NCBI RefSeq assembly: GCF_051549855.1
Contig: NZ_CP196080.1
Location: 62,001 to 126,000, forward strand
Length of the DNA stretch: 64,000 nt
Source of the DNA: Metamycoplasma sp051549855
Lineage (GTDB): Bacteria > Bacillota_I > Bacilli_A > Mycoplasmatales > Metamycoplasmataceae
Direction of reading: 5' to 3'
Shown: piece by piece, positions 31,477 through 41,675 of the stretch
Numbering within the stretch: the first letter of the stretch is position 1
Layout: each line of letters opens with the position of its first letter
The notes under the pieces: model-generated
Seen by the model: only the letters and a program-made list of their open reading frames with translations
Told to the model about the DNA's origin: nothing
The model's database searches: none
Position numbers and translations under genes: made by a program

Positions 31477-33645
31477 ATGGCAAAAAACAATAGTTGAGCT
31501 AAAAAAATTGCTCGTTTCAACACCACCAAAGCAGAACAACGTAAAAAAGAAAAACTTCAAGAAGCAAACCACAATGAAGAAATGGTTGTTAAAAAGAAAT
31601 GACCTAAAGTTGTATTGGGTTTAGCAATCGTTGGAGTTTTAGTAGCTGGATTTGCTATTCCATTGTCAGTGGCAGGCGCAAAATACAAAAAAGAAAAAAC
31701 AAACTACAACGATGATGATGTGGTTTACACTGTTAAAGTCCCAAATAGTGATAAAACAGTTGAACTAAAATACAAAGACTTAAAAGCTATTAATGAAAGT
31801 GCTAGTGAAAATAGCACAATCTTTAATGCTACAAGCGCTCAAATTTATAAATATTTATATCAACAAGAATACGAAGCAAGTGCCAAATACAATGCAATTT
31901 ATAATGCTGACAAAACTTTAAGTGAAAAGAAAAGCCTTTCATTAAAATCACTAAAAACAATTCGTGAAGCTAAGCAAAAAGAAATTGAAACATTAAAAGA
32001 ACGTTTCCAAAAACAATTCGGTTATGGAAAATGAGAATCCAAATTTAAAGAAGAATTAGCAAAAGAAAATTATGGAAAAAGCGAAACAGAGCAAGAAGCT
32101 GTTGATTATTTAGTTTCAAAAGAAATAAAAACTGATGCTTTAAGAAGATTTTCAACTGAAATTAATACTGACTTTACAATTGACGAAATTAAAAATGGTG
32201 TTAAAGCTAATGCTGATGTAACTTATCATTACTGAGATGAAGCTGCAAATAAAGAGCAAACTGTTACTTTAGCCAAAAAAGGTGAAATAATCGACTTAAA
32301 AGACTACTTCGCGTTAAGTGGTGATTATGTTAATACAGTCTTACCTACAAATAATCTAAATGTTTTAGATGAAACTAAAGCAAAAGCATACATTTTTGTA
32401 ACCAAATCATTTGTTGCAAGCGCTCGTAATGCAACTAAATACATTGAAGATTGACTAAAAACAAAACCAGTAATTTATTCACAATTTACTTTAAACATTA
32501 CCCAAAACCAAAAATCATCAGATCAATTATTCGCTTTTGCAAAAAATGATTTGAAAAAACTACTTTCATTCGGCAGTTATGCAAATAGTGACAAAAATGT
32601 AATTGATTTAGCAATCAATCGTTTAGATTCTTTTGCAGGAATTACAAACATTGCTAGTGGTCAAAACTTGACTGATGAAGAAGCATTGCAAGCTAAAAAT
32701 GACACTACCTTATTAGAAAATCTGGGACAAAACAATGCTTCAACATATGGTTCACAAGGATTTAGATCACTAAATGAAATTTATTCGAAAGAAAATGCTG
32801 AATTCTATGTACCATACACATCAATAGTTCAAAATAATGCCATTTTTACTCCCCACAAACTAGATAATTTCTTTACTAATTTCAAAAAATTAATTGTTGA
32901 AAAACTATTTGCTAACTCACAAGAATTACAAACTATTTTAAATGCAGATGCAATGGAATGAAGCAACGAAAATGCGCAAAAAGCTGCAGAATACAACAAA
33001 CGCATCGGTGATTATTTAGATTCACTTTCGAATTACGAAAGTTTAATTGATGAAATTATTAAACAAGCATTGCAAGTAAATGAACTAAATCAAGTGTCAT
33101 CAGTTTACCAAATTGATGAAAATAAATTCGCTTTCTTTACTTCAAGCGGTTTAGTATTTATAAACACCAAAACAGTAACTGATAAAAGCAATGCTTTGGC
33201 TTTGATTCTTTCTGATTTACAAAGAAGTGCAAATAAAAACGACAACAATGCCTTAAAACCATTGTTTAACATGACTAACATTTTTAATTCATTATTTAAT
33301 GAAAACTACGAAGTCTTGAATATGCTTGCAAATCCTGATTTTGTAACTTATTTAAAAACTCAACAATATGAAAAACAAACAAGTAGCGAAAAAGCAAACT
33401 TTGATGACGATACTATTGCCAAAGCAAAACAATATGTTACTTCACAACAATATGCAAGTCTAATTTCGCTGTTAGTGGCCAAAAACAGTGAAATTAAAGA
33501 GTATGTAAATAATTTAATTACTAAAAACTTAAATGCTGATTATGAAAAAGTAAATAACAAGTGAGTAGTTAAAGACCACACAGACAAAGAATATAACCAA
33601 TTTATTTTCTCTGTTATTCAAAAAAATCTACAAGGAGGAAACTAG
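31477..33645 (+). CDS. P80-like membrane protein (HinT-interacting complex)
   Basis: A protein of 722 residues. Basic N-terminus (KKIARFNTTKAEQRKKEK), one membrane helix at about 45-67 (VVLGLAIVGVLVAGFAIPLSVAG), then a large extracellular region that is helical, charged and Asn-rich. The helix-rich start of this region (KYLYQQEYEASAKYNAIYN, KQKEIETLKERFQKQFGYGKWESKFKEELA) recalls SurA/PrsA-type chaperone N-domains. With the following lipoprotein it matches the P80-P60 pair described in Mycoplasma hominis, a membrane complex that binds the cytosolic HinT protein. AAAGGAG site. Assignment rests on architecture and pairing; role unknown. Confidence 0.7.
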
Positions 33646-33647
33646 TT

Positions 33648-35255
33648 ATGACTAAAACAAAAAAAATATTATTTAGTTCAGCGGCACTTTTAGCCACAAC
33701 ATCGTTAGTTTCTGCTCCTTTAGTTGCATGTAAAAATACTGAAACTTCAGATCCAAGTGCTGGCACAATTCTAACATCAACAGCAACAAAGAATAAAGTT
33801 TTAACAACTTTAGCTAGTACACAATTACAAGTTTTATATGGTTCAGATGTTTCAAAAGGCTTAGAGGACACTAGCTCAAGTTTTTATAAAGACTACAAAA
33901 CCCTTTTTGACATTTATGCATTCAAACAAATTGAGTCTAACCCAATGTTTTTCGTGAATTTAGTACAAGAATTTAACAAAAAATCAGTTGACACTTCTTC
34001 TTTTAATCCACAAGGTTGACAAGTACCAACTGATGCTGAAATGAAATTTATTTATGATAATTCAGACAAATTAGATGACAACATTAAACTAAACATTTTG
34101 CAAAAAATGGTAGCCTACAACTATTTAATAAAAAATGATACTTTGTTATCACTAAGCGTTGCTAATTCTAAAGACAAAGTATTGTCATTAACTGACACAA
34201 GCAAAATGACAACTGATGAAAAAAATTCGTTTAATGGTTACGATCAAAGTGCTAAAAATTTATACTTAATGAAATATTTAGTAGAAAACAAATTAATTGA
34301 AACTTGAGAATATAGCCGTAACAGTGATTTAAGTTTATATCGTAATAATGCTTACGTAAATGATTTGGCAAGTTTTAATGCTTTAGCAAATCCAAATGAT
34401 TTAACTTTAAAAACAGCCGCTAACAATCCACTTCTGGTCGGTTCAAACGATAACATCGATTTTAGTCAGTTATTAGGTTACAAAGGTGTTTCAAAATATT
34501 CTTCAACAGCTTCCGGAGACTTGAACTTCTCACTATGAGAACTAAAAAAAGATCAAGTAATCAGTGGTTTTGTTAACCCAACAAGCAATGTAGTTTATTC
34601 CCAAGATGACTTTTTATTCAGTAACATTTTATTAAAAGCAGTAAAAAACACTCCTGTTTTCAAAATTAGATCTACTGCTAACACAACAGCTAGCGTTAAC
34701 CCAACCGATATTGAAGCTGAAGGTTATACAAATTCAAATTCAGTAGACTGATCTAAGACATTTAGCTATGATTCAAAAGACTACACAGTAACATTTAAGG
34801 TTGCTTCAGTTGAAAAAAGAAGCGATAATGTTTACAAACTAAACATCAGTGTGTCAATACCTGCTTTAAAAACTCGTTTAACATACGATTTTGATACTGA
34901 ATTAACAAAAGATTCACAAACCCAATCAAAAGAATTTAACCAAAACGCTTTACCAACAGCAATCAATTTCTACAATCCTACTTCAAAAACAATTGAGGCT
35001 AAATATTTAATTAAATTAGTACCAGTTTTAACTTCTTCAATTGTTGATAACAAGGTTGTTTATAAATGAAGTTTAGATGTTACTCCTTGAAAAGATGAAA
35101 CAAAACAAAAACAAATTGCTTACAATATTCTTTTCTTAGATGAAGACATTTATAAAACTGCAACTAAATATCTTTCAGATTTAGGAATTTCTATTGATAA
35201 AAGTAAAACCGACACAAAAATCATTGACTACCTAAAAAGCGAAAATCTTATTTAA
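33648..35255 (+). CDS. P60-like surface lipoprotein
   Basis: A protein of 535 residues. Signal peptide and lipobox SAPLVA-C28, starting 2 bases after the P80 stop with AAGGAGG in the end of P80. The mature part is helical at first (KNKVLTTLASTQLQVLYG, FKQIESNPMFFVNLVQEFNKK), then beta-rich (SVEKRSDNVYKLNISVSIPAL). Fits the P60 partner of P80 in the HinT-associated complex. No catalytic motif seen. Ends with a strong terminator, so P80 and P60 form one transcript; no hinT gene lies in the window. Confidence 0.7.
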
Positions 35256-35262
35256 TTTTTAT

Positions 35263-35290
35263 AGCCAGAAGTACAATTTCTGGCTTTTAT
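35263..35290 (+). terminator. Terminator after p60
   Basis: Hairpin AGCCAGAA/TTCTGGCT (loop of 7) followed by TTTATTTT. Confidence 0.88.
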
Positions 35291-35362
35291 TTTGCTTTCT
35301 TTTACTCGAATCTTTCATTTTTGGCAGTATAACATCGACTATGTAATGTTTAGGCTAAATGT

Positions 35363-35368
35363 TATAAT
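35363..35368 (+). promoter_or_regulatory. -10 box of recO, probably leaderless
   Basis: TATAAT ends 6 bases before the recO ATG at 35375 and no ribosome site fits between; transcription should start at the ATG. Confidence 0.55.
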
Positions 35369-35374
35369 CTTGAT

Positions 35375-36034
35375 ATGGAAACAATACACCAGGGAATAGT
35401 TATCAACAAAATTGACTATGATGAATATGATGAAATTGTTACAATCTTGACAATGAATAAACCAATTACATTTTTGGCTAAAGGAACAAGAAAAATACAA
35501 TCTAAAAACAGGTCAAGATTACAGCTTTTAAATGTTGTCGAATGTGAAATTTTTCAAGCCCGTCTTGAAGGTAAAATGAGTAAACTCAAACGTGCTGATT
35601 TGATTGCCCAATTTGACATTAATACCAACATTAATGTAACCAATAAATTATTATTAATGGCACAAAACATTGACTCAAATCCTTATGAATTTGTTAGTGA
35701 TTTTTTCTTTTTAGTCAATAAATTTGGTAAAGGCGATGATAATCTTTACTTACTGATTTTGATTTTCGATTTTTTAACTTGTACTGGTTTAAAAGTCAAA
35801 ACTGATGGTTGTGTGATATGCAAAACGAAAAACAACATTGTTGATTTCATACCCCATGAAGGTGGTTTCTTGTGTAATCGACATGCAAAAAACTCTAAAC
35901 ATCCTGACTATTTACAAACTGTGTATTTAACCACTGGTAATATTGAAAACTATATTGATAATGCCAACCGTTATGCAGTTTTGAAAATAATTGAAGATTT
36001 ATGAATTTATATTAAGGAAAATACTTTCCTTTAG
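35375..36034 (+). CDS. recO: DNA repair protein RecO
   Basis: A protein of 219 residues, including a TGA Trp near the end. OB-fold N-terminus (METIHQGIVINKIDYDEYDEIVTILTMN, ITFLAKGTRKIQSKNRSRLQLLNVVECEIF), helical middle, and a zinc-finger-like CVICKTKNNIVDFIPHEGGFLCNRHA. With RecR it helps load RecA on SSB-coated gaps. Its neighbours give no functional clue. Confidence 0.93.
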
Positions 36035-36056
36035 TAACAAAACTTAAGGAAATTAA

Positions 36057-36090
36057 AATCACTCCCATAAAGTTGTAGGAGTGATTTTTT
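36057..36090. terminator. Bidirectional terminator between recO and metK
   Basis: Symmetric hairpin AAATCACTCC / GGAGTGATTT with a 12-base loop; T run on the plus side, A/T-rich on the other. It can end both convergent genes. Confidence 0.85.
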
Positions 36091-36094
36091 GTTT

Positions 36095-37222
36095 TTATTT
36101 TAAGTATTGTTTTAAGGTATCTACTTTATCCAATTTTTCTCAATTGAATTCAATGTCGTCACGCCCAAAATGACCAAATGTTGCAGTTGGCTGATACTTA
36201 ACATTTTTTAAATCCAAGGTTTTAAAAATTCCGTTTGTTGATAAGTCAAAATTGGCATTAATTATATCTATAAACTCTTGATCGCTTAATTTTGATGTTC
36301 CAAATGAGTTAACAAAAATTGACTGTGGATAGGGTAAACCGATAGCAAATGAAAGTTGTACTTCAAATTCGCTTGCTAAGCCAGCGGCAACAATGTTTTT
36401 TGCTACATAACGCGCCATGTAAGCAGCTGAACGATCGATTTTTGTGTAGTCTTTACCACTGAATGCCCCACCACCATGGTGTGCATGCCCACCATATGTA
36501 TCAACAATAATTTTTCTTCCGGTTAAACCTGTGTCACCGATTGGTCCTCCAACAACAAAACGTCCTGTTGGATTGAATAGAAATTCAAAATCGGAATTTA
36601 AATTATATTTTTTTACAACAGGATCAACTACTTTTGTTTTAATAGTTTGTTTAAAACGATTTAAGTCTGTGCTTTCCAAGTGCTGAATTGACATAAGAAT
36701 TTTGTCAATTTTAATTTTGTTATCTTCATAAACAACTGTAACTTGACTTTTCATATCACTTTTAGCATGTGGTAGCTGCTTTTTGAGTCTTAGTTCTTCA
36801 GCTTTTTTGACTAACTCATGTGCTAAAGTAATGCTTAATGGCATAAAGTCCTTAGTTTCATTGCAAGCATACCCAAAGATAATTCCTTGATCTCCTGCTC
36901 CAATTAATTCACTATCTTTTCTGTCGACTCCCATTGCAATATCTGGACTTTGTGAATTGATAGCACTAATAATAGTAAAGTCATTTTCTTTGTATCCTAA
37001 TTTTTTTACTACTTTTCAAGCAATAGAAACCAAGTCCACATAGGCAGTTGTAGTGATTTCTCCACCAATAACAATTAAACGATTTGTCGCAAATGTTTCA
37101 CATGCAACTCTTGCGTTTTTATCTTTTGCTAAAATTGCGTCTAACACAGCATCAGAAATTTGGTCGCAAATTTTGTCTGGATGTCCTGCTCCAACACTTT
37201 CTGAAGTAAAATACTTTTTCAT
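36095..37222 (-). CDS. metK: S-adenosylmethionine synthetase
   Basis: A protein of 375 residues from the ATG at 37222. MKKYFTSESVGAGHPDKICDQISDAVLDAIL carries the ATP-binding GHPDK; GAGDQGIIFGYA; KSQVTVVY; FNPTGRFVVGGPIGDTGLTGRKIIVDTYGGHAHHGGGAFSGKDYTKIDRSAAYMARYVAKNIVAAGLA includes the metal and triphosphate-binding residues. Makes SAM from methionine and ATP, the methyl donor for RsmI, RlmB and TrmB found in this window. Preceded by a structured leader with S-box features (see the riboswitch entry), which likely controls translation. Confidence 0.97.
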
Positions 37223-37228
37223 AAATAA

Positions 37229-37378
37229 AACCCCTTTCAAATGAAAGGAGTAGGAGGATTCTAATTATCTTATATGAAATAAAGCAACATGTTAGGTTAT
37301 TAACCCCTCGCTTACCACCTTACTTATTAGCAGGTTGGTGACTTCATAGCAGCTACGCTCCGTACTCCTTATGTAACG
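37229..37378 (-). promoter_or_regulatory. S-box (SAM-I)-like riboswitch leader of metK
   Basis: Minus-strand RNA upstream of metK. Seen directly: P3-like stem ACC-A-ACCT (37339-37332) with AGGT-GGT (37320-37314), 7 pairs with one bulged A exactly where SAM-I has it; the kink-turn elements GGA (within 37364-37356) and UAUGAA (37348-37343); a P4-like hairpin GGTT-AAT-AACC (37305-37295); and an outer P1-like pairing of 37370-37358 (AAGGAGTA-C-GGAG) with 37256-37245 (CTCC-TACTCCTT). A further hairpin, CCTTTCA/TGAAAGG at 37248-37233, buries the AAAGGGG ribosome site of metK and shares CTCCTT with P1, so the two are mutually exclusive. Known SAM-I riboswitches sit before metK and sense SAM. P2 is short and the exact fold is my inference. 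Confidence 0.65.
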
Positions 37379-37384
37379 CTAAAC

Positions 37385-37390
37385 ATTATA
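37385..37390 (-). promoter_or_regulatory. -10 box of metK
   Basis: Perfect TATAAT on the minus strand; predicted start near 37378, giving a leader of about 155 bases that holds the whole structured element. Confidence 0.6.
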
Positions 37391-37459
37391 ACAAAGCAAC
37401 AAAAAAAATCTGTAAAAATTCATGTCAACATTTGAAAAATAGGAATACAATTTTTGATT

Positions 37460-39259
37460 ATGAAACATTGAAACAAGCGAAAAAATAACTCGCAACAAGG
37501 CCAAGAAAGAGCTGTTGAGCTTTTTGAAAAGACTCCTATTAAAAAAGCAATATGAATGGTAGCAATACCAGGTCTTTTGACCATGTTGATGATGGGTTTA
37601 TATTCATTTTTTAATCAAGTTTTTATTTTAAATTTTGTGCCAAAAACATTAGCGATGCTAGATGGCGATATTGCCAATACTTCGGGCCTAATTTACAATT
37701 ATTTAGATCCTTCTTTTGCAGCCAATCATGTCACAAGAGAGCAATTTAATACCATTTTCAACACATATAAACAAATAAGTGGAGCAAATATTAGTAACTT
37801 AACTAGTGATGTTATTGCTTCTTTGAGTGTTAACGCAACTATTTTCTTCGTCGTTTTCTGCAACGCGGTTGTTATTTTAGTACCTATGGGAACTAGTGTT
37901 TATTACACAAAATGCATCTCAAAAGGTGTTAAAATGACTGCTAAAGACTTATGAGCAACTGCTTTTTGAACAACTTCAGGATTAGCTATTTTTGCAATGT
38001 TAGTTGTTTTCATTGCCATTTGAGCAGGACTTGTAGATAAAGTAGCAAGCCACACTCACCTTGATGTAACTAAGTTTAGTGAACTAAATGAAAAATTGTC
38101 GAATCCTAATGCCGGTGCTATATTAAGTCAATATTTTGATGCCGGTCACAAAATAGCAGTTAAATGAGCACAACAATACATTTATGTTTATGCCGCTGGA
38201 ACTTTATTGCAAGGATTTTACTTATTACTTTCTTACTTAATTCGGGCAGAAGGTAAAAACTCTTATGTAATGATATGAGCTATCATTGCCAACATTGTAG
38301 GATTAATTTTTGATGCAATTTTTATTATTGTTCTAAAGTGAGGAATTTTGGGTGGAGCAGCAGCAACAATCGTAGGTTGAATTGTTAATGTGCTAGCCTA
38401 CTTTGCTTATGTCATTGTTAGTGACAAGAAAAATGACACTTGAATTGATCTAAAACACTTATTTAAATTTAGATTTCGTTACCGTTTGATAGCACCAATA
38501 TCTTTATTGGGATTAAGTGCTTTTGTACGTACTTTTGGAGTAGCAGTTACCAACTTAATGATCACTTTACTATTCAATTACTTACCATATAGTGATGGAT
38601 TTGTCAACGTTTATAACTGAGCCAAGGCAGCCCCTTCAATTACACTATTTTTCCTAGCTCTATTTGGAATAGCAGATGGATCTAGTTCATTATTAAGTTA
38701 CAACTACACAAAACGCAATGTGCAAAGAGTAAGACAAACGTACTGATATGCTCTAATGATTGCAGTCATTTATGCCGTTTTTGTTTATTCAATAGTGGCA
38801 ATCTTAGCACCATATTTCATCAAAATTTTAAATGTACCAAATGAACGCCTGGAAGAAGTTTCAACATTCTTAAGAATAAACATGGTAAGAATGGTTTTCT
38901 ACTCATTCGCGGTTGGGGGAATATTGTTATTTAGAGCAACTAATAACATTAAAATGGCGATTTTAGTTGTTGCTTTAGAATCATTTATCACTTTCTGATT
39001 TGTTATGGGTACTTTTGTTGGAATAGGTTTCGGTTTATACAATTCAGGACACAGCAAAGAAACTTGTTCATACATGGTTAGTGTTGGTTTTGTTGTTAAC
39101 GCCCTGGTTGTTGGTATTATCATTACCATCTTTTCAGTGCACTGACTATATAAACGTTTACCACACATTGATAAACAAAAACAAACTTGAAGTTTGAAGA
39201 TTGAAAATGCCTTTTTCAATCGTGCCATTGAATACGAAAAAACACACCAATATAAATAG
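37460..39259 (+). CDS. MATE-family multidrug/Na+ efflux transporter
   Basis: A protein of 599 residues, starting MKHWNKRKNNSQQGQERAVELFEKTPIKKAIWMVAIPGLLTMLMMGLYSFFNQVF, the MATE opening (P..I...ALP.....L...LYN..D..F). About twelve helices follow in two repeats; the second begins LFKFRFRYRLIAPISLLGLSAFVRTFGVAVTNLMI, and ALFGIADGSSSLLSYNYTKRNVQRVRQTYWYALM is the typical second-half motif. An insertion of some 60 residues between helices 1 and 2 (SGLIYNYLDPSFAANHVTREQF) makes it longer than the usual ~450. Exports cationic compounds in exchange for Na+ or H+; substrate unknown. Monocistronic. Confidence 0.85.
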
Positions 39260-39262
39260 TAA

Positions 39263-39314
39263 GAAGCATATTGTCAATTGAAGGTAAAACTTTTGACAAC
39301 TATGCTTTTTTTTT
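39263..39314 (+). terminator. Terminator after the MATE gene
   Basis: Long hairpin AGCATA-TTGTCAA / TTGACAA-CTATGCT followed by TTTTTTTT. Confidence 0.85.
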
Positions 39315-39315
39315 A

Positions 39316-39321
39316 TATAAT
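39316..39321 (+). promoter_or_regulatory. -10 box of the nuclease-ABC operon
   Basis: TATAAT directly after the preceding terminator; predicted start near 39329, giving a leader of about 120 bases before the first ATG. Confidence 0.55.
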
Positions 39322-39341
39322 TAGAGTGTAAAAGATTAAGT

Positions 39342-39392
39342 ATGAAAACACAAAATGAAGTAACAAGAAAGCTGAGAAAAGTGCGGGTTTAA
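39342..39392 (+). CDS. Possible 16-codon leader peptide overlapping the attenuator
   Basis: ATG at 39342 reads MKTQNEVTRKLRKVRV and stops at TAA 39390-39392, inside the loop of the attenuator hairpin. The ribosome site is weak (AAAG). Six of its residues are Lys or Arg. The placement suggests translation could affect folding, but there is no proof that it is translated. Confidence 0.3.
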   Translation: MKTQNEVTRKLRKVRV

Positions 39393-39427
39393 GTACCCGC
39401 TTGATATGTTTTCTTGTTTTTTCTTAT
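39362..39427 (+). promoter_or_regulatory. Attenuator-like hairpin in the leader of the nuclease-ABC operon
   Basis: Outer stem AACAAGAAA (39362-39370) pairs with TTTCTTGTT, and inner stem GCGGGT-TTAAGT-ACCCGC (39383-39400) sits within it. The outer stem is followed by TTTTTCTT. It lies between the promoter and the first gene, so complete formation should reduce transcription into the operon. Confidence 0.5.
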
Positions 39428-39451
39428 AAAGAACAATTTAGGAGAAAGAAA

Positions 39452-41671
39452 ATGACAAAAAAAGCTAAATTTTTAACAGCTTTAGCTGCTATTGCAGTTC
39501 CAATAGCAGGGGTAGCAGGATTAGTTTCTTGTAGTAATAATACAACAAAAGACGAAAGGGGTCCTGCTTCATTTGAACAAGATAATGATGGATTGCTAAG
39601 AATTTACTCGCCTTGATCTGCAACTAACTACCAAGGACTTGCTTTACAAGCGCTTGTAGATTTTTACAATAAATCACACTTTTCTGAATTAGAAATTGAA
39701 AACAACAGTAAGGTGAAAAAAGCAGTATTGAAAGAAGATTACAAAGGTAAAAATATTTTACCAGTTGTAATTGTTATTGCACCTTCAGGATATTCAGATA
39801 GTTCATACATTAGCAAACTAAAAGTAAAAGCTAAAAATGACTTCTACAACTTGATTATTCAATACCCTACTGTTGCTTCAGTATTGCAACAATACCAAAT
39901 GGGGTTAAATTTCGATTCTCTTAAAACAGAAATCAACAATTTATACTCAAGTTCTTTCTTGGAAGTAAATAAATTAATAGCAGGAAATAAAAACAATAGT
40001 ATCCTTACAATTCCTGCTTCAAAATCTGGTGAAATGCTATCAATCAACAAACCAGTAACAGGTATGCTAATTTCAGAATTAGTTGCTGCCGGAGCAAAAA
40101 TCGATACTCAAAACTCAAAAGTTGTAAATGAATTGAAAACATACTGAGAAGGTCTTTCAGATGATGAAAAATCTGATAAACCAGCAGTAAAAGCAGCTTG
40201 AAATAGTGGAAAATACAATGATTCACAAAAATCTTCATTACAAGCAGCATTAGCAAATTACACAATGAATGATAATATCTTCACAGATTACGAAGACTTA
40301 TTAAAATTCACTGCTTTCGCTAAAAGGGTTTTCCCAAATAATAAAAACTATGTTTTGGGAATGGACTCATACCCTAATGCTGTTTATACAATTGCAGCAT
40401 CACTAGCAGGACAAAATGAAGATTCATTAATCAACAAAGATGCTTCACAAGTAAGAGATGGAGGATTCAACTATAAGAATCTTCTGGATCAAAACACTCC
40501 ACAAGGTAAACGTTTAAAAGCTGCATATGATTTAATGAAAGATGCTTTCCAATATAAAGGTTTATGAATTGGTGGAGAAGGAGCATATGGTTCAAATGAA
40601 CTAGTTATCCATAACCTTGCTATTTCTCTAGGTTCAACAGCAGGTTGAAGTAAAACATTCACTCAAGGATCTTCAAAACTTCTTGTATTTGGATCTAAAG
40701 CAGGTTCATTGCTACAAGGTTCTTCAGCTGAAGGGCTTGTAAATACACTTTCTGCCTCAGCAGATCAATCAAAAAGTATAGTTAACTTTGGTAAATATAA
40801 AAATAAAATTTTACCTACAGTAGCAGAAGATGTGTCAAAAAATGGATACGACTATTCGCCTAAGACAGCGGACGATGCAACTAAATTAAAAGCTGCTGTT
40901 GCTGGCTTAACTAATGGTTACTTGATATTCAGCAGTACAGATCCAGAACAAAAAGTGCTTTCTGTTGAAAGCAATGGAAAAATCAAATTCTCAAGAAATG
41001 GAAGAGAAGGAATACTATATGGTGCTAAATTCTTAAATGGAACTGTTGTTGATAAAAATGGAAAAGATTTTGAAGTATATTGAGTTCCAAGTGATTTATT
41101 TGAACAAAAATCAGGTTCAGCAAACTCAGCACAAAAAGAAGATATGATGTGATTAGGTGCCCCATCTAAAGCAAAAGCTTCTTCACAAAAAACCTTCACA
41201 TTATTGCAAGGTCCTTCAATTATTGGAGTACATTCAAACGACACTGAAGATAAAGCAACATTAGAATTTGTTAAATGAATGTTAACAGTGAACCATGATT
41301 CAGATGAAATAACATTCACAAACAGAAATATAACAAAAACCTCAGCTAAAGATCAAGCTCCAGTTGAATCACTAGCTGAATTGGCTGACTACTTAGCTCC
41401 AACAAAATCTAAATTAAGCATGTCAATTGACCAAGTAGATAGTTCTGATGCAAATGATGCTATTAAAATAATTTCAAAAGAATTAATCACAATTGAACAT
41501 GACTCAAAAGATAACAAGATTGTAGAGGACGTTGCTGCCCCTAAATCACAACGTTTAAGAAGCGCGATAACAGGTGCAGGAAAAGGTTTAGCAAACAAAG
41601 CAGCAAATGGAAGTGCAATTGATTTTAATGCCTACGTTAAAGCAATTAAAGAATCATTGAGCTTAGAATAA
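39452..41671 (+). CDS. Substrate-binding lipoprotein of the nuclease-ABC transporter
   Basis: A protein of 739 residues from the ATG at 39452, which has AGGAGAAAG before it; the frame is open further upstream, but without a ribosome site. Lipobox AGLVS-C27. Solute-binding features: GLLRIYSPWSATNYQGLALQALVDFYNKS, ILTIPASKSGEMLSINKPVTGML, FAKRVFPNNKNYVLGMDSYPNAVYTIAASLAGQ, FTLLQGPSIIGVHSNDTEDKATLEFVKWM. This is the large mycoplasma binding protein associated with sugar-type (MsmK/UgpC) ABC systems. Here the next gene is a nuclease, so nucleotides or oligonucleotides are the likely ligand. First gene of the operon; paralog of the 6000-8279 lipoprotein. Confidence 0.85.
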
Positions 41672-41675
41672 TTTC

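Noticed and set aside
37261..37370. T-box leader before metK, because of a GGTGGTAAGCG segment
   Set aside because: The T-box core is only partly matched and there is no specifier hairpin; the same bases fit the P3 strand of an S-box better.
39401..39451. Upstream extension of the 39452 lipoprotein
   Set aside because: It would start without a ribosome site inside the attenuator and put a hydrophilic stretch before the signal peptide; AGGAGAAAG supports the ATG at 39452.
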